In this document: positions 44,441 through 53,292 of the stretch, piece by piece
How positions within the stretch are numbered: the first letter of the stretch is position 1
Layout: each line of letters starts with the position of its first letter
Source of the DNA: DASYQD01 sp963846495
GTDB lineage: Bacteria; Acidobacteriota; Thermoanaerobaculia; Multivoradales; JAIOJS01
Assembly: GCA_963846495.1 (NCBI GenBank)
Contig: CAWJWP010000012.1
Location: 62,001 to 126,000 of the forward strand
Reading direction: 5' to 3'
DNA: 64,000 nt
Notes under the pieces: model-generated
Databases searched by the model: none
The model's input: only the letters and a program-made list of their open reading frames with translations
Told to the model about the DNA's origin: nothing
Position numbers and translations under genes: made by a program

Positions 44441-45901
44441 ATGGAAGACCTCGCCCTGCAGCCTGCGCCCGTGCCGCACATGACGCCCGACGAGTTCCGC
44501 CGTCACGGCGCCGAGGTGGTGGAGTGGATCGCCCGCTACCTCGAGCGCATCGAGGAGCTGCCGGTGCTCTCGCGCGTGGCGCCCGGCGAGGTGCGCGCGC
44601 TGCTGCCGCCACACCCGCCGGAGGAAGGCGAGCGCTCCTTCGCGGCGATGCTCGCCGATGTCGACCGCATCGTCGTCCCCGGCATCACCCACTGGCAGTC
44701 GCCGGGCTTCTTCGCCTACTTCCCGGGCAACGGCTCGGGGCCGGGCATCCTCGGCGATCTGCTCTCGGCGGGACTCGGTGTGCAGGGGATGCTGTGGAGC
44801 ACCAGCCCCGCCTGCACCGAGGTCGAGACCCACATGATGGATTGGCTCGTCGAGGCGCTCGGCCTGCCCGCGGCGTTCCGCTCCGACGGTCCCGGCGGCG
44901 GCGTCATCCAGGACACCGCGTCGTCGGCGGTGCTGTGCGCCATCCTCGCCGCTCGCGAGCGCACGACCGGCGGCACCAGCAATGCGCGCGGCTGCGACGG
45001 CTCGCTCACCGTCTACTGCTCGACGCAGACCCACTCGTCGGTGGAGAAGGGCGTCGCCGTCGCCGGCATCGGCCGCGACAACCTGCGCGCCATCGAGGTC
45101 GATGCGGCGTTCGCCATGCGCCCCGATGCGCTCGCAGCCGCCATCGCCGCCGACCGCGCCGCCGGCAAGCAGCCGAGCTGCGTCGTGGCGACGGTGGGCT
45201 CGACGTCGTCGAATGCGATCGACCCGGTCGCCGCGATCGCCGAGGTGTGCCAGCGCGAAGGCGTCTGGCTGCACGTCGACGCCGCGATGAGCGGCACCGC
45301 CGCGCTCTGCCCCGAGCTGCGCTGGATCCACGACGGCGTCGAGCACGCCGACAGCTACTGCTTCAACCCGCACAAATGGATGCTGACGACCTTCGACTGC
45401 AGCGCCTTCTGGGTGCGCGACAGGAAGCCGCTGCTCGCCGCGCTGTCGATCCTCCCCGAGTACCTGCGCAATGCGGCGAGCAGCCAGCGGCGCGGTGATC
45501 GACTACCGCGACTGGCACATCCAGCTCGGCCGACGTTTCCGCGCCCTCAAGCTCTGGTTCGTACTGCGTTGGTACGGGCTTGGAGGGCTTGCGCGCGATG
45601 GTGCGGCAGCACGTGGCCGCTGGCGCAACGCTTCGCCTCATGGGTCGAGGCCGATCCGGACTGGGAGCTCGCGGCGCCGATCCCGCTCAACCTCGTCTGC
45701 TTCCGCCACCGCGGCGGCGACGAGATCAATCAGCGCGCGATGGACGCCGTCAACGCCTCCGGCGAGGCCTATCTCACGCACACCAAGTTGAACGGCAAGC
45801 TGACCCTGCGCCTCTGCGTCGGCCAAGCGCGCACCGAGCAGCGCCACGTCGAGCGAGCGTGGGAGCTGCTGCGGGAAGCGGCGCGTCGCAACGCTGGTTG
45901 A
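44441..45901 (+). CDS. Aromatic-L-amino-acid decarboxylase family PLP enzyme, three frameshifts
   Basis: About 485 residues as repaired, from ATG at 44441; the frame before 44441 is not protein-like. Group II PLP decarboxylase: MTPDEFRRHGAEVVEWIARY, HWQSPGFFAYFPGNGSGPGIL, GVIQDTASSAVLCAILAARE, YCSTQTHSSVEKGVAVAG, LHVDAAMSGTAAL, and the PLP lysine in NPHKWMLTTFDCSAFWV. After EYLRNAAS the frame moves by one extra base at three points: near 45478 (then VIDYRDWHIQLGRRFRALKL), near 45575 (then LRAMVRQHV) and near 45626, returning to the original frame at LAQRFASWVEADPDWEL. All conserved blocks survive. The likely substrate is phenylalanine, tyrosine or tryptophan (DOPA or tryptophan decarboxylase group). 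Confidence 0.85.
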   Translation: MEDLALQPAPVPHMTPDEFRRHGAEVVEWIARYLERIEELPVLSRVAPGEVRALLPPHPPEEGERSFAAMLADVDRIVVPGITHWQSPGFFAYFPGNGSGPGILGDLLSAGLGVQGMLWSTSPACTEVETHMMDWLVEALGLPAAFRSDGPGGGVIQDTASSAVLCAILAARERTTGGTSNARGCDGSLTVYCSTQTHSSVEKGVAVAGIGRDNLRAIEVDAAFAMRPDALAAAIAADRAAGKQPSCVVATVGSTSSNAIDPVAAIAEVCQREGVWLHVDAAMSGTAALCPELRWIHDGVEHADSYCFNPHKWMLTTFDCSAFWVRDRKPLLAALSILPEYLRNAASSQRRGDRLPRLAHPARPTFPRPQALVRTALVRAWRACARWCGSTWPLAQRFASWVEADPDWELAAPIPLNLVCFRHRGGDEINQRAMDAVNASGEAYLTHTKLNGKLTLRLCVGQARTEQRHVERAWELLREAARRNAG

Positions 45902-45910
45902 GGCGCCGCA

Positions 45911-45996
45911 TCGAGATTGCTTCGTCGGTCGCTTCGCTCCCTCCTCGCAATGACAACCTCGTCATTGCGAGGAGCGCAGCGACGAAGCAATCTCGA
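45911..45996. repeat. Dispersed palindromic repeat, copy 5 (two inverted units)
   Basis: Two full units sit head to head: TCGAGATTGCTTCGTCG to CGCAATGAC on the left, then after AACCTC the sequence GTCATTGCGAGGAGC to AGCAATCTCGA on the right. The whole forms an approximately 86-base hairpin between the decarboxylase gene and osmC. It is the most complete copy of the family. Confidence 0.85.
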
Positions 45997-46027
45997 CGCT
46001 GCGCTGGTCACCGCCGCGCGGCTGGGC

Positions 46028-46459
46028 TCAGCTGCGCAGCGTCGACTCGACGGTGATCGACGGCACCGCGCCGAGCGCTTTCGAGATCGGGCAGCTCGCT
46101 TTCGTCGTCTCGACTGCCTGCTTGAAGGTCTGCTCGTCGAGGCCCGGCACTTCGGCGTCGGTGGTGAGCTCGATCTTCGTCACGCCGAAGCCGCCCTCGA
46201 CTTTTTCGATGTGCACGCGTGCTTTCGTGGCGATGCGCGTCGGGGTGAAGCCCGAGCGGCCGAGGCCGGCGCCGAGGGCCATGGAGAAGCAGCCGGCGAG
46301 GGCGGCGCCGATGAGCTCTTCGGGGTTGGTGCCCTGGGCGTCTTCGAAGCGGGTGGAGAAAGAGAACGGACCTTCCCAGGCGCCGCTGCCCAGGCGCATC
46401 GTCCCCTTGCCTTCTTTCAGCGAGCCCTCCCAGGCGGCTTCGGCGTTGCGTACGGCCAT
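46028..46459 (-). CDS. OsmC family protein
   Basis: 143 residues from ATG at 46459. OsmC proteins are small thiol peroxidases active on organic hydroperoxides. Signatures: AAWEGSLKEGKGTMRLGSGAW at the start, GTNPEELIGAALAGCFSMALG with the first redox Cys, ARVHIEKVEGGFGVTKIEL, and ETTKASCPISKALGAV with the second redox Cys. The length matches OsmC. The ATG is 174 bases downstream of the repaired VWFA-related gene stop, and cotranscription is possible. Confidence 0.92.
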   Translation of the reverse strand: MAVRNAEAAWEGSLKEGKGTMRLGSGAWEGPFSFSTRFEDAQGTNPEELIGAALAGCFSMALGAGLGRSGFTPTRIATKARVHIEKVEGGFGVTKIELTTDAEVPGLDEQTFKQAVETTKASCPISKALGAVPSITVESTLRS

Positions 46460-46632
46460 CGCGATCCCTCCCACGTCCGGTTGCGTTGCGATCGTGCGCG
46501 GCCGGCGCGAGCCGGCCGGCCGCGGTGGCCGTGGATTATGTCGCACGGCCCCGCCGCGACGACGCGACGCGTCACGGCACGCTGACGCGCCGTGACGCGG
46601 GTCTGTGGACGTGTCGCGAGCCCGCGATGCCG

Positions 46633-48313
46633 TCAGCGCACCGGCAGATCCGCTTCCGCGGTCGCCATGCGATCGGTCGCCGGGTCGTAGGCCGCGACCA
46701 CCAGGTGATCGGCGCGGCCGCGTATCGTCAGCTTCATCTCGTGGCGCACGAGCTTGCCGGGGATCGGCGGCTCGTCGGTCACGCAGCTCGATCGGCACCA
46801 CCGGGATCTGCGAGACGCTGCCGTGGTCGTCGGTGGCGACGAAGCGCAGCTCGAGGCGGGCGCCGTAGCCGCCGTTGGTGGGGACCATCGTCATCAGGTC
46901 GACCGGCAGCCGCAGCACCAGCGGCAGCTCGACGCCGCGCCGCACGCGCTTGGGCGTGCCCACCTCGACCGACATCGGCAGCTCGCTGGCGAAGCTGCCG
47001 AGCAGCAGCGCGCTCTCCAGGCGCATCGAGATCTCGGCCTGCCGCGAGAGGTCGAGGAAGCCGCTGCGCGCGCGCACGCGCAGGCCCGGGCGCTTCACCT
47101 CGACGCCGAGCTTGTGCGGCTGGTCGTCGCCGCGCCAGCTGGGCACGAAGCCGAGCCAATAGAAGGTGCGCGTGTCGTCGCTGGCGTTGGCGAGCGCCGT
47201 CGCGCGCTTGCCGTCGAGCAGCGGCCGGCCGCCGGTCTCGCGCGCCAGGTAGAGGAGGCTCTGCTCGGTCTCCATCTCGGCGAAGAGCGACGAGCCGGGG
47301 CCCGCCGGCGCGCTCATCTCGGCGTCGGCGCCGGAGAACGCTCGCGCGCCCGGCACGTCCACCGGGTAGATGGTGTAGCCGAGCAGGTTGGCGGTGTCGG
47401 CGAGCGGCCGCAGCACGCGCTTGCCCTCGGGCAGCTCCTGCACCGGCCGGCCCATGCCCTGCGTGGTGTAGCTGTGCACCGAGTAGGGCCAGCCGCCGCA
47501 GAGCAGCAGCAGCACCTTGCGTCCCGGCGCGTCGGCGAAGGCGCGCATGGCGCCGGCCGTGGCGTCGGCGCTGGCGCGCACCTGGTGCAGCAGCGTGCTG
47601 CCGTAGGCGCCCTGCGCGGCGGTGAGGTCGCCGCTGCGGGTGTTGAGGTCGAGCGGCATCCCCAGGGGACCGACTGCTTCGTCGCGCAGCGCCTCCTCGC
47701 TGCGGAAGGCACGCAGCTCGGTGAGGCGCTCGAGGCCGAAGGTGCGACGCGCGAGCGCGTTGTCGAGAGCGCGCTCGAGCGCCTCGCGCGACGACGACCA
47801 GCCGGAGAGCGGGACGAGGCGGCCGCCGTCGAAGGCGACGATCGCCATGCGGTCCTGCGGCCGCATCTTCGCGAGGTCGCGCTGCAGCGACTCGAGGACG
47901 ATGTCGCGGTGGGCGGCGATGGAGAAGTAGTCGTCGACGAAGACGAGGTAATTGATGCCGCCGTCAGCGGCCGTGATCGGGCGGATGCCGGAGTCACCTG
48001 CGAGAGCGGGACCGGCGGCTGCGGCGGTGGCGGCGGGCGCAGTCTCGGCCGCGGCGCCGTCGCGGATCTCGCTGAAGAATTCGACGTCGACGGGCTTGCC
48101 GTCGACGGTGAGCACGAAGTCGCTCGGCGCGAGACCGGTGATGCGCTCGCCGCGGCGGTCGGTGACCACCACCTCGACGTTGACGACGCGCACGTCGATC
48201 TCTTCGCCGAAAGGGGATTGTGGCGGTGCGGGGGGTGGAGACGTCGTCGCGGTAACGGCGCCGGTGAGCGCGAGGAACCCGGCTAAAGCGAGAGCGGAAC
48301 GCTGAGCGCGCAT
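46633..48313 (-). CDS. VWFA-related (acidobacterial type) secreted protein, one frameshift
   Basis: About 559 residues as repaired. The signal peptide MRAQRSALALAGFLALTGAV is followed by EIDVRVVNVEVVVTDRRGERITGLAPSDFVLTVDGKPVDVEFF, the opening of the VWFA-related acidobacterial family (TIGR03436). A von Willebrand A core (YLVFVDDYFSI; MAIVAFDGGRLVPL) and a beta-rich C-terminus follow. The MIDAS is incomplete (DDYFS rather than DxSxS). One extra base near 46779 shifts the last part; in the repaired frame the protein ends in EMKLTIRGRADHLVVAAYDP to LPVR, stop at 46633-46635. Function unknown; the family is a common secreted protein of Acidobacteriota, which supports the taxonomic guess. Confidence 0.8.
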
Positions 48314-48686
48314 GAAGACCCTCCTCCTCGTCGTTTCGTATCAGGCCGGTGGCAGTTGCCGAACGGCCGGGGGAGCAATGGCTCTGCGACGACTTCCGAG
48401 CGCCGGCTCGGTGGATGATGCGATGGGTCAGCGGCGCGACCGCGCGCTAGTGCAACGGGCGGGCCACGCGCGCAAATCGTTCTCGAAGCGTGGCGGCCCG
48501 AGGGAGCACGTCAATTGAGGAACGACGATGATGTCCTCGCCCGTCTTGCCGTGAGGACGCCCGCGTCCGTGGTCGGCCACACGTACGCGTACGCGAGCTG
48601 AGGCGAGCCTCGCCGCTTCGTCTCGCTCGGTCGGATGCAGCCGACACGACAACCGCGCGACATGACCGCGGCGCGTGGCGTGCGGC
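48314..48686. other. Intergenic stretch without recognised gene
   Basis: A 373-base gap between the divergent VWFA-related gene and the end of hrpB. Short open frames exist on both strands (for example 48312-48518 plus and 48428-48652 minus), but their products are Arg/Ala/Pro-rich and look like GC-driven shadows. A small imperfect palindrome (GGCGAGCCTCGCC near 48601-48613) is the only structure I see. It must contain the VWFA-related promoter region at its left end. Confidence 0.6.
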
Positions 48687-51419
48687 CTAACCTTGCGTTC
48701 GCCGGCCTGGCCGCCGCTCGGCGATCGCCGTCGTCGGATCTTCGGGCCACGCGTGCCGCGGGTAGCGGGCGCGCAGCTCCTTGCGCACCTGCGGATAGGT
48801 GACGCGCCAGAAGCTCGCCAGGTCGTCGGTGACCTGCTGGGGGCGCTGGTTGGGAGCGAGCAGGTGCACGAGCACCGGCACGCGGCCGCCCGCGACGCGC
48901 GGGGTCTCGGCGAGGCCGAAGAGCTCCTGGATGCGGGCCGCGAGCACCGGCGGCCGGCCCTCTTCGTAGCGCAGGCGGATGCGGCTGCCCGAAGGCACTG
49001 CGATGCGGTCGGGCGCCTCGCGCTCGAGGGCGTGCAGCTGCGGCGGCGTCAGCATGCCGCGCAACGCGTCGAGCACCGGCGCGCGGCGCAGCTCGGCGAG
49101 CGAGCGGCGGCCGGCGGCGAGCGCCGGCAGCAGCGCCGCGAGGTGGTCGTCGTCGAGCGGGGGCAGGTCGATTTCAGGGCGCCAGGCGCGCAGGCAGCGC
49201 ACGCGCGCGAGAAACGTCGCGATCTCCTCGTCGTCGAGGCCGAGCGCGCCGTGGAGGTCGGGCGCCGCCGCGGCGGCGAGCGCTTCGGCGGCGGCGGTCT
49301 CGTCGGTGACCGGCACCTCAGCCTCGGCGATGACGAGGTCGCGCCAGCGCGTGCGCCGGCGCGCCACCACGCGGTCGCGGGCGGCGTCGTAGTCGACCTC
49401 TTCATCGCGCACGAGCTCGGCGTTCGGGAGCCACTCGGCGTCGACCGCGGAGGCGATGCGCACCCCCGCCTCGGCGCGCTCGCCGCGGCGGCCGGCGCCG
49501 AGGTCGAGGCAGAGGAAGAGCTCGGCGCGGCGCACGCCGCTCTGGGGAGCGAGGCGCACGCCGCGACCGCTTCCCACGGTGCTCGCTGCGCTCGCCGGCC
49601 GCGAAGACGCGGCCCGCCGCTCCGCGGCGCCGCGGGTCCCCACCATGACCGCGCGCGCATCGCCGGCGGCGCGGCGTCGCGCGAGGCGGTCGGGGAAGGC
49701 AGCGAGTAGGGCACGGCCCAGCGCCTCGTGCTCGTCATTCGTGACGGGTGTCGGCTCGCTCTGCACTCGGCGCGAGCTCCCGTGCGCCGAGCTCTTGTCG
49801 TCGGTGGCCGATCGCAGCTCGCGGCGCGCCAACGCGGCGATCTGCTCGCCGGCCTGGACGATTCGTCGGGCGGCGCCCGTAGAGATCTCGCCGTAAGCGG
49901 TGTTGCGCCGGCCGCCGCCGTCGCGCGCCGCGGCGCGGGCGAGCTCGATCCGCGTCACGGCGTCGGAGTCGCACGGCGGGACCGTCGAGGCAGTGGAGTC
50001 ACCACCACTTGCGCCGCCGTGCCCACCGCCGCGCCGCTCGTCGGCGCGACGCCGGAATGGATCGCGCTCGGCGAGCAGCGCTGCGAGGAGCGCTGCACCC
50101 GCGAGCTGCCCGCGGCGATGTCCTTCGAGCACCAGCCGCGCAAGCCGCGGATGGAGCGGCAGCGCCGCCATCGCCTTGCCGTCGGCGGTGAGACCGTCCG
50201 CGGATAGCGCGCCCAGCTCGCGCAGCAGCTCGTCGGCGCGCTCGAGCGCTTCCGCGGGCGGCGCCTCGAGCCAGGGGAACGCCGCGAGGTCGCGCTCGCC
50301 CCAGGCGTAGAGCTGCAGCACCGCGCCGGCGAGGTCGACGCGGCGCACCTCCGGCGTCTCGCGCGGCTGCAGCGCGCGCTGATCGGCAGCGGTCCACAGT
50401 CGCAGGCAGAAGCCGGGGCCCTCGCGGCCCGCTCGCCCCGCGCGCTGCTCGGCGGAGGCGGCCGAGATCCGCCCCAGCTCCAAGCGATCGAGCGCGGCAC
50501 CGGGGTCGAAGCGCAGCACGCGCGCGAAGCCGGTGTCGACGACGGCGCCGATGCCCGGCACGGTGAGCGACGTCTCCGCAAGGTTGGTGGCGAGCACGAT
50601 GCGCCGCCGCGGCTCCGGCCGCAGCGCCAAGTCCTGCGCCTCGTCGGAGAGGCTGCCGTGCAGCGGCAGCACCGGCACGGCCGATACGCTCGCACCGTCG
50701 GCGAGCAGCGCCGTGGCACGCTCGATCTCGCCGGCGCCGGGAAGGAAGACCAGTACGCCGCCTTCGGTCTCAGCGAGCGCTTGCCGTGCCCCCCACGCCG
50801 CCAGCGCGGGCAGTGGGCGCTCGTCGGCGCGCTCGAGGTAGCGCAGCTCGACCGGGTGGGCGCGCCCCTCGACGCGCTCGACGGCGGCGTCGAGGTGCTC
50901 GGCCACCGGCCCGGCGTCGAGCGTCGCCGACATCGCCACGATGCGCAGGTCGGGCCGCGCCTGCCGCTGCGTGCGGCGAGCCATCGCCAGCGCGAGGTCG
51001 GCGTCGAGGCTGCGCTCGTGGAGCTCGTCGAAGACGACGACGGCGATGCCGTCGAGGAACGGGTCGGACTGCAGCATGCGCACGAGCACGCCCTCGGTGA
51101 CGACGAGGAGCCGCGTGCGCGGTCCGGCGACCCGTTCGAAGCGCACCTGGAAGCCGACCTCGCCGCCGAGCTCCCAACCCTGCTCGGCCGCGATGCGCCG
51201 CGCCGCCGCGCGCGCCGCCACCCGCCGCGGCTCGAGCATCACGACCTTGCCGCGCTCGCCGGCCACGCCCGCGGCGAGCAGCGCCGGCGGCAACCGCGTC
51301 GTCTTGCCGGCGCCGGGCGGCGCCACCAGCACGAGGTTGCGCTCCTTGACCGCGGCCGCGAGCCGCGGCAGGTGCGGATCGATGGGGAGCGGGGTGAGCG
51401 CCAATCCGGTGGAGGCCAA
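48687..51419 (-). CDS. hrpB: ATP-dependent helicase HrpB
   Basis: About 910 residues, from TTG at 51419 (a second TTG at 51404 is possible). DExH/A helicase: Walker A VLVAPPGAGKTTRLPPALL, motif Ia LEPRRVAARAAARRIA, VVVFDELHERSLDADLAL (DEVH-type box, here DELH), IVAMSATLDAGPVAEHL, VFLPGAGEIERATALL, VLPLHGSLSDEAQ and NLAETSLTVPGIGAVVDTGF, QRAGRAGREGPGFCLRLW. The C-terminal HrpB domain (YCY region absent) ends in HLLAPNQRPQQVTDDLASFWRVTYPQVRKELRARYPRH-type sequence. A Gly/Ser-rich insertion near residue 430-470 is lineage-specific. The function of HrpB is poorly defined; RNA helicase activity is assumed. It lies directly downstream of the two-component genes on the same strand. Confidence 0.93.
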   Translation of the reverse strand: MASTGLALTPLPIDPHLPRLAAAVKERNLVLVAPPGAGKTTRLPPALLAAGVAGERGKVVMLEPRRVAARAAARRIAAEQGWELGGEVGFQVRFERVAGPRTRLLVVTEGVLVRMLQSDPFLDGIAVVVFDELHERSLDADLALAMARRTQRQARPDLRIVAMSATLDAGPVAEHLDAAVERVEGRAHPVELRYLERADERPLPALAAWGARQALAETEGGVLVFLPGAGEIERATALLADGASVSAVPVLPLHGSLSDEAQDLALRPEPRRRIVLATNLAETSLTVPGIGAVVDTGFARVLRFDPGAALDRLELGRISAASAEQRAGRAGREGPGFCLRLWTAADQRALQPRETPEVRRVDLAGAVLQLYAWGERDLAAFPWLEAPPAEALERADELLRELGALSADGLTADGKAMAALPLHPRLARLVLEGHRRGQLAGAALLAALLAERDPFRRRADERRGGGHGGASGGDSTASTVPPCDSDAVTRIELARAAARDGGGRRNTAYGEISTGAARRIVQAGEQIAALARRELRSATDDKSSAHGSSRRVQSEPTPVTNDEHEALGRALLAAFPDRLARRRAAGDARAVMVGTRGAAERRAASSRPASAASTVGSGRGVRLAPQSGVRRAELFLCLDLGAGRRGERAEAGVRIASAVDAEWLPNAELVRDEEVDYDAARDRVVARRRTRWRDLVIAEAEVPVTDETAAAEALAAAAAPDLHGALGLDDEEIATFLARVRCLRAWRPEIDLPPLDDDHLAALLPALAAGRRSLAELRRAPVLDALRGMLTPPQLHALEREAPDRIAVPSGSRIRLRYEEGRPPVLAARIQELFGLAETPRVAGGRVPVLVHLLAPNQRPQQVTDDLASFWRVTYPQVRKELRARYPRHAWPEDPTTAIAERRPGRRTQG

Positions 51420-51433
51420 CCGGCGCCGCCGTT

Positions 51434-52219
51434 CTACGGTACGAAGCGGTAGCCGACGCCGCGCACGGAGAGGATGTGGCGCGGCCGCCAGGCACTGTCC
51501 TCGAACGACTTGCGCAGGGCGACGATGACGTTGTCGACGACGCGGGTGTTGGGGTGGTGAGGCAGCTCCCACACCTGCGTCAGCAGCTCGCGGCGCGTCA
51601 CCACCTGGCCGGGGCGGGTCGCAAAGACGCGCAGCACCGCGATCTCCTTCTGCGACAGCTGCACGACGCCGTTCCGCGTCTTCGCCTCGTAGGTGCCGAA
51701 GTCGACCCAGTAGTCGCCGAACTCGAGCCGCGTCGGCGGCGGTGGGGCCGAGGCGGTCGTAGTCGCGCTGCTGTGCGCGCCCGCGGCGCGCGCACCTGCA
51801 ACACCTGTCGCGCCGCCGCCTGCGCCGGCCTGCGCCGCGGCCGATCCATTCGTCCACGCCCGCCGCCGCAGCATGCTCTCGACCCGCGCCAGCAGCTCGC
51901 CGAGGTCGAACGGCTTCACCAGGTAGTCGTCCGCGCCCAGCTTCAAGCCGTAGACCTTGTCGTCCGGCTGGTCGCGCGCGGTGAGCATGAGGATCGGCGT
52001 CAGGTCGCCGCCCTCGCGCAGCCGCCGGCAGACCTCGAAGCCGTTCACCTCCGGCAGCCGCACGTCGAGGAGGATGAGGTCCCAGCCGCCCTCGCCCGCT
52101 CGTCGCAGCGCCTCGGCGCCGTCGCGCGCCAGCTCGCCCTCGTGCCCCTTGCGCGAGAGGTTGAGCAGCAGCCCCTCGGCGATCGCTTCCTCGTCTTCGA
52201 CCACCAGGATGCGGCTCAT
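51434..52219 (-). CDS. OmpR-family response regulator
   Basis: 261 residues from ATG at 52219, whose ATGA overlaps the kinase stop. Receiver domain 1-115: RILVVEDEEAIAEGL, phospho-acceptor Asp in LILLDVRLPEVNGFEV, LTARDQPDDKVYGLKLGADDYLVKPFDLGELLARV with the conserved Lys. Winged-helix DNA-binding domain 165-258 (LSQKEIAVLRVFATRPGQVVT, TRVVDNVIVALRKSFEDS, ILSVRGVGYRFVP). The linker (residues 120-160) is unusually long and Ala/Gly/Ser/Thr-rich. It is cotranscribed with the kinase and probably controls an unidentified regulon. Confidence 0.93.
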   Translation of the reverse strand: MSRILVVEDEEAIAEGLLLNLSRKGHEGELARDGAEALRRAGEGGWDLILLDVRLPEVNGFEVCRRLREGGDLTPILMLTARDQPDDKVYGLKLGADDYLVKPFDLGELLARVESMLRRRAWTNGSAAAQAGAGGGATGVAGARAAGAHSSATTTASAPPPPTRLEFGDYWVDFGTYEAKTRNGVVQLSQKEIAVLRVFATRPGQVVTRRELLTQVWELPHHPNTRVVDNVIVALRKSFEDSAWRPRHILSVRGVGYRFVP

Positions 52220-53184
52220 CAGGCACCGGCCTCCACGCGCTCGCCGCGCCCGCGCGCGAGCGCCGGCAGCTCGACGACGAAGGTCGACCCCTGCCGCCCT
52301 TCGTTCGACGTCGCCGCCACGCGTCCGCGCATCTCCTGCACCAGCCCGGCGACGATCGACAGCCCCAAGCCGGTGCCGCGGCGACGGCCGTCGCGCTCGT
52401 TGCCGGCCTGGTAGAAGCGGTCGAAGACGTGCGGCAGCTCCTTGCGCGGGATGCCGACGCCGTCGTCCTCGACGACGATGCGGACGCTGCCGTTCTCGTC
52501 TTCGATCCGGCAGCGCACCTCGCCGCCGCGATGCGAGAAGCGGGCGGCGTTGTCGATCAGGTTGTTCATCACCCGGTCGAGGGCGTCGGCACTCGCCAGC
52601 ACGCGGGCGTCGCTGTCCAGCTGCCAGGCGAGGTGCACGCCCTGCGCCTCGACGCGCGGCGCCGCCTCCTCGAAGTAGCCGGCGAAGAAGTCGGCGACGT
52701 CGAGCGGCTCCATCGCCAGCGGCCGCTTGCGCGCCAGCAGGCGACTGCTCTCGAGCACGTCGTCGACGAGGCGTGCCATGCGATCCGCCTGCTGCAGCAC
52801 GAGGTCGAGCGAGCGCGCCTGCTGCGCCGGCTGCAGCCCCTCCTCGCGCAGCGTCTGCGCGTGGAGCTTGATGGCGGCGAGCGGCGACTTCAGCTCGTGG
52901 GTGACGTTGGAGAGCAACTCCTCCTGCTTGACCAGGTAACGGCGGCCGGCGAGCGCTTGCGCCAGCTGCCAGGTCAGGCCGGCGATGAGCAGGAAGAACA
53001 GCACGCAGCCGACGGTGAGCACCACCCAGTGGGTGTTCTCGCTGGCCATGCCGACCCGCCCCGCCACCTCGTGGATGCGCGCCACCGAGCGCACGATGTA
53101 GACGACCCACACCACCAGCAGCGCGATGGTGACGAGCAGCGACAGCACGTAGGCCGCGATGATGGGCGAGCGCCGCTTGCGCAT
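52219..53184 (-). CDS. Sensor histidine kinase
   Basis: 321 residues, ATG at 53184. Two membrane helices (YVLSLLVTIALLVVWVVYIV and VVLTVGCVLFFLLIAGL) flank a very short external segment (about 20 residues), so it probably senses within the membrane or through a partner. HisKA with the phospho-acceptor in LLSNVTHELKSPLAAIKLH, then HATPase_c: NNLIDNAARF (N box), VVEDDGVGIPRKEL (G1), FDRFYQAGNER (F box), GTGLGLSIVAGL (G2). Translationally coupled to the response regulator through an ATGA overlap. The stimulus is unknown. It is divergent from the desaturase gene, with 108 bases between. Confidence 0.93.
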   Translation of the reverse strand: MRKRRSPIIAAYVLSLLVTIALLVVWVVYIVRSVARIHEVAGRVGMASENTHWVVLTVGCVLFFLLIAGLTWQLAQALAGRRYLVKQEELLSNVTHELKSPLAAIKLHAQTLREEGLQPAQQARSLDLVLQQADRMARLVDDVLESSRLLARKRPLAMEPLDVADFFAGYFEEAAPRVEAQGVHLAWQLDSDARVLASADALDRVMNNLIDNAARFSHRGGEVRCRIEDENGSVRIVVEDDGVGIPRKELPHVFDRFYQAGNERDGRRRGTGLGLSIVAGLVQEMRGRVAATSNEGRQGSTFVVELPALARGRGERVEAGA

Positions 53185-53292
53185 CCGGACGATGGTAACC
53201 GACTGCTAACCGACTGGGGGCCGGACGTTTCCGTGACAGTCGGCTGACCGAGGACTGACCGCGCGGGCCGCCGCGGCGGCCGACAATGGCGT

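Noticed and set aside
48312..48652. Two short open frames in the gap between the VWFA-related gene and hrpB
   Set aside because: Products of 68 and 74 residues are Arg-rich without motifs or ribosome binding sites.
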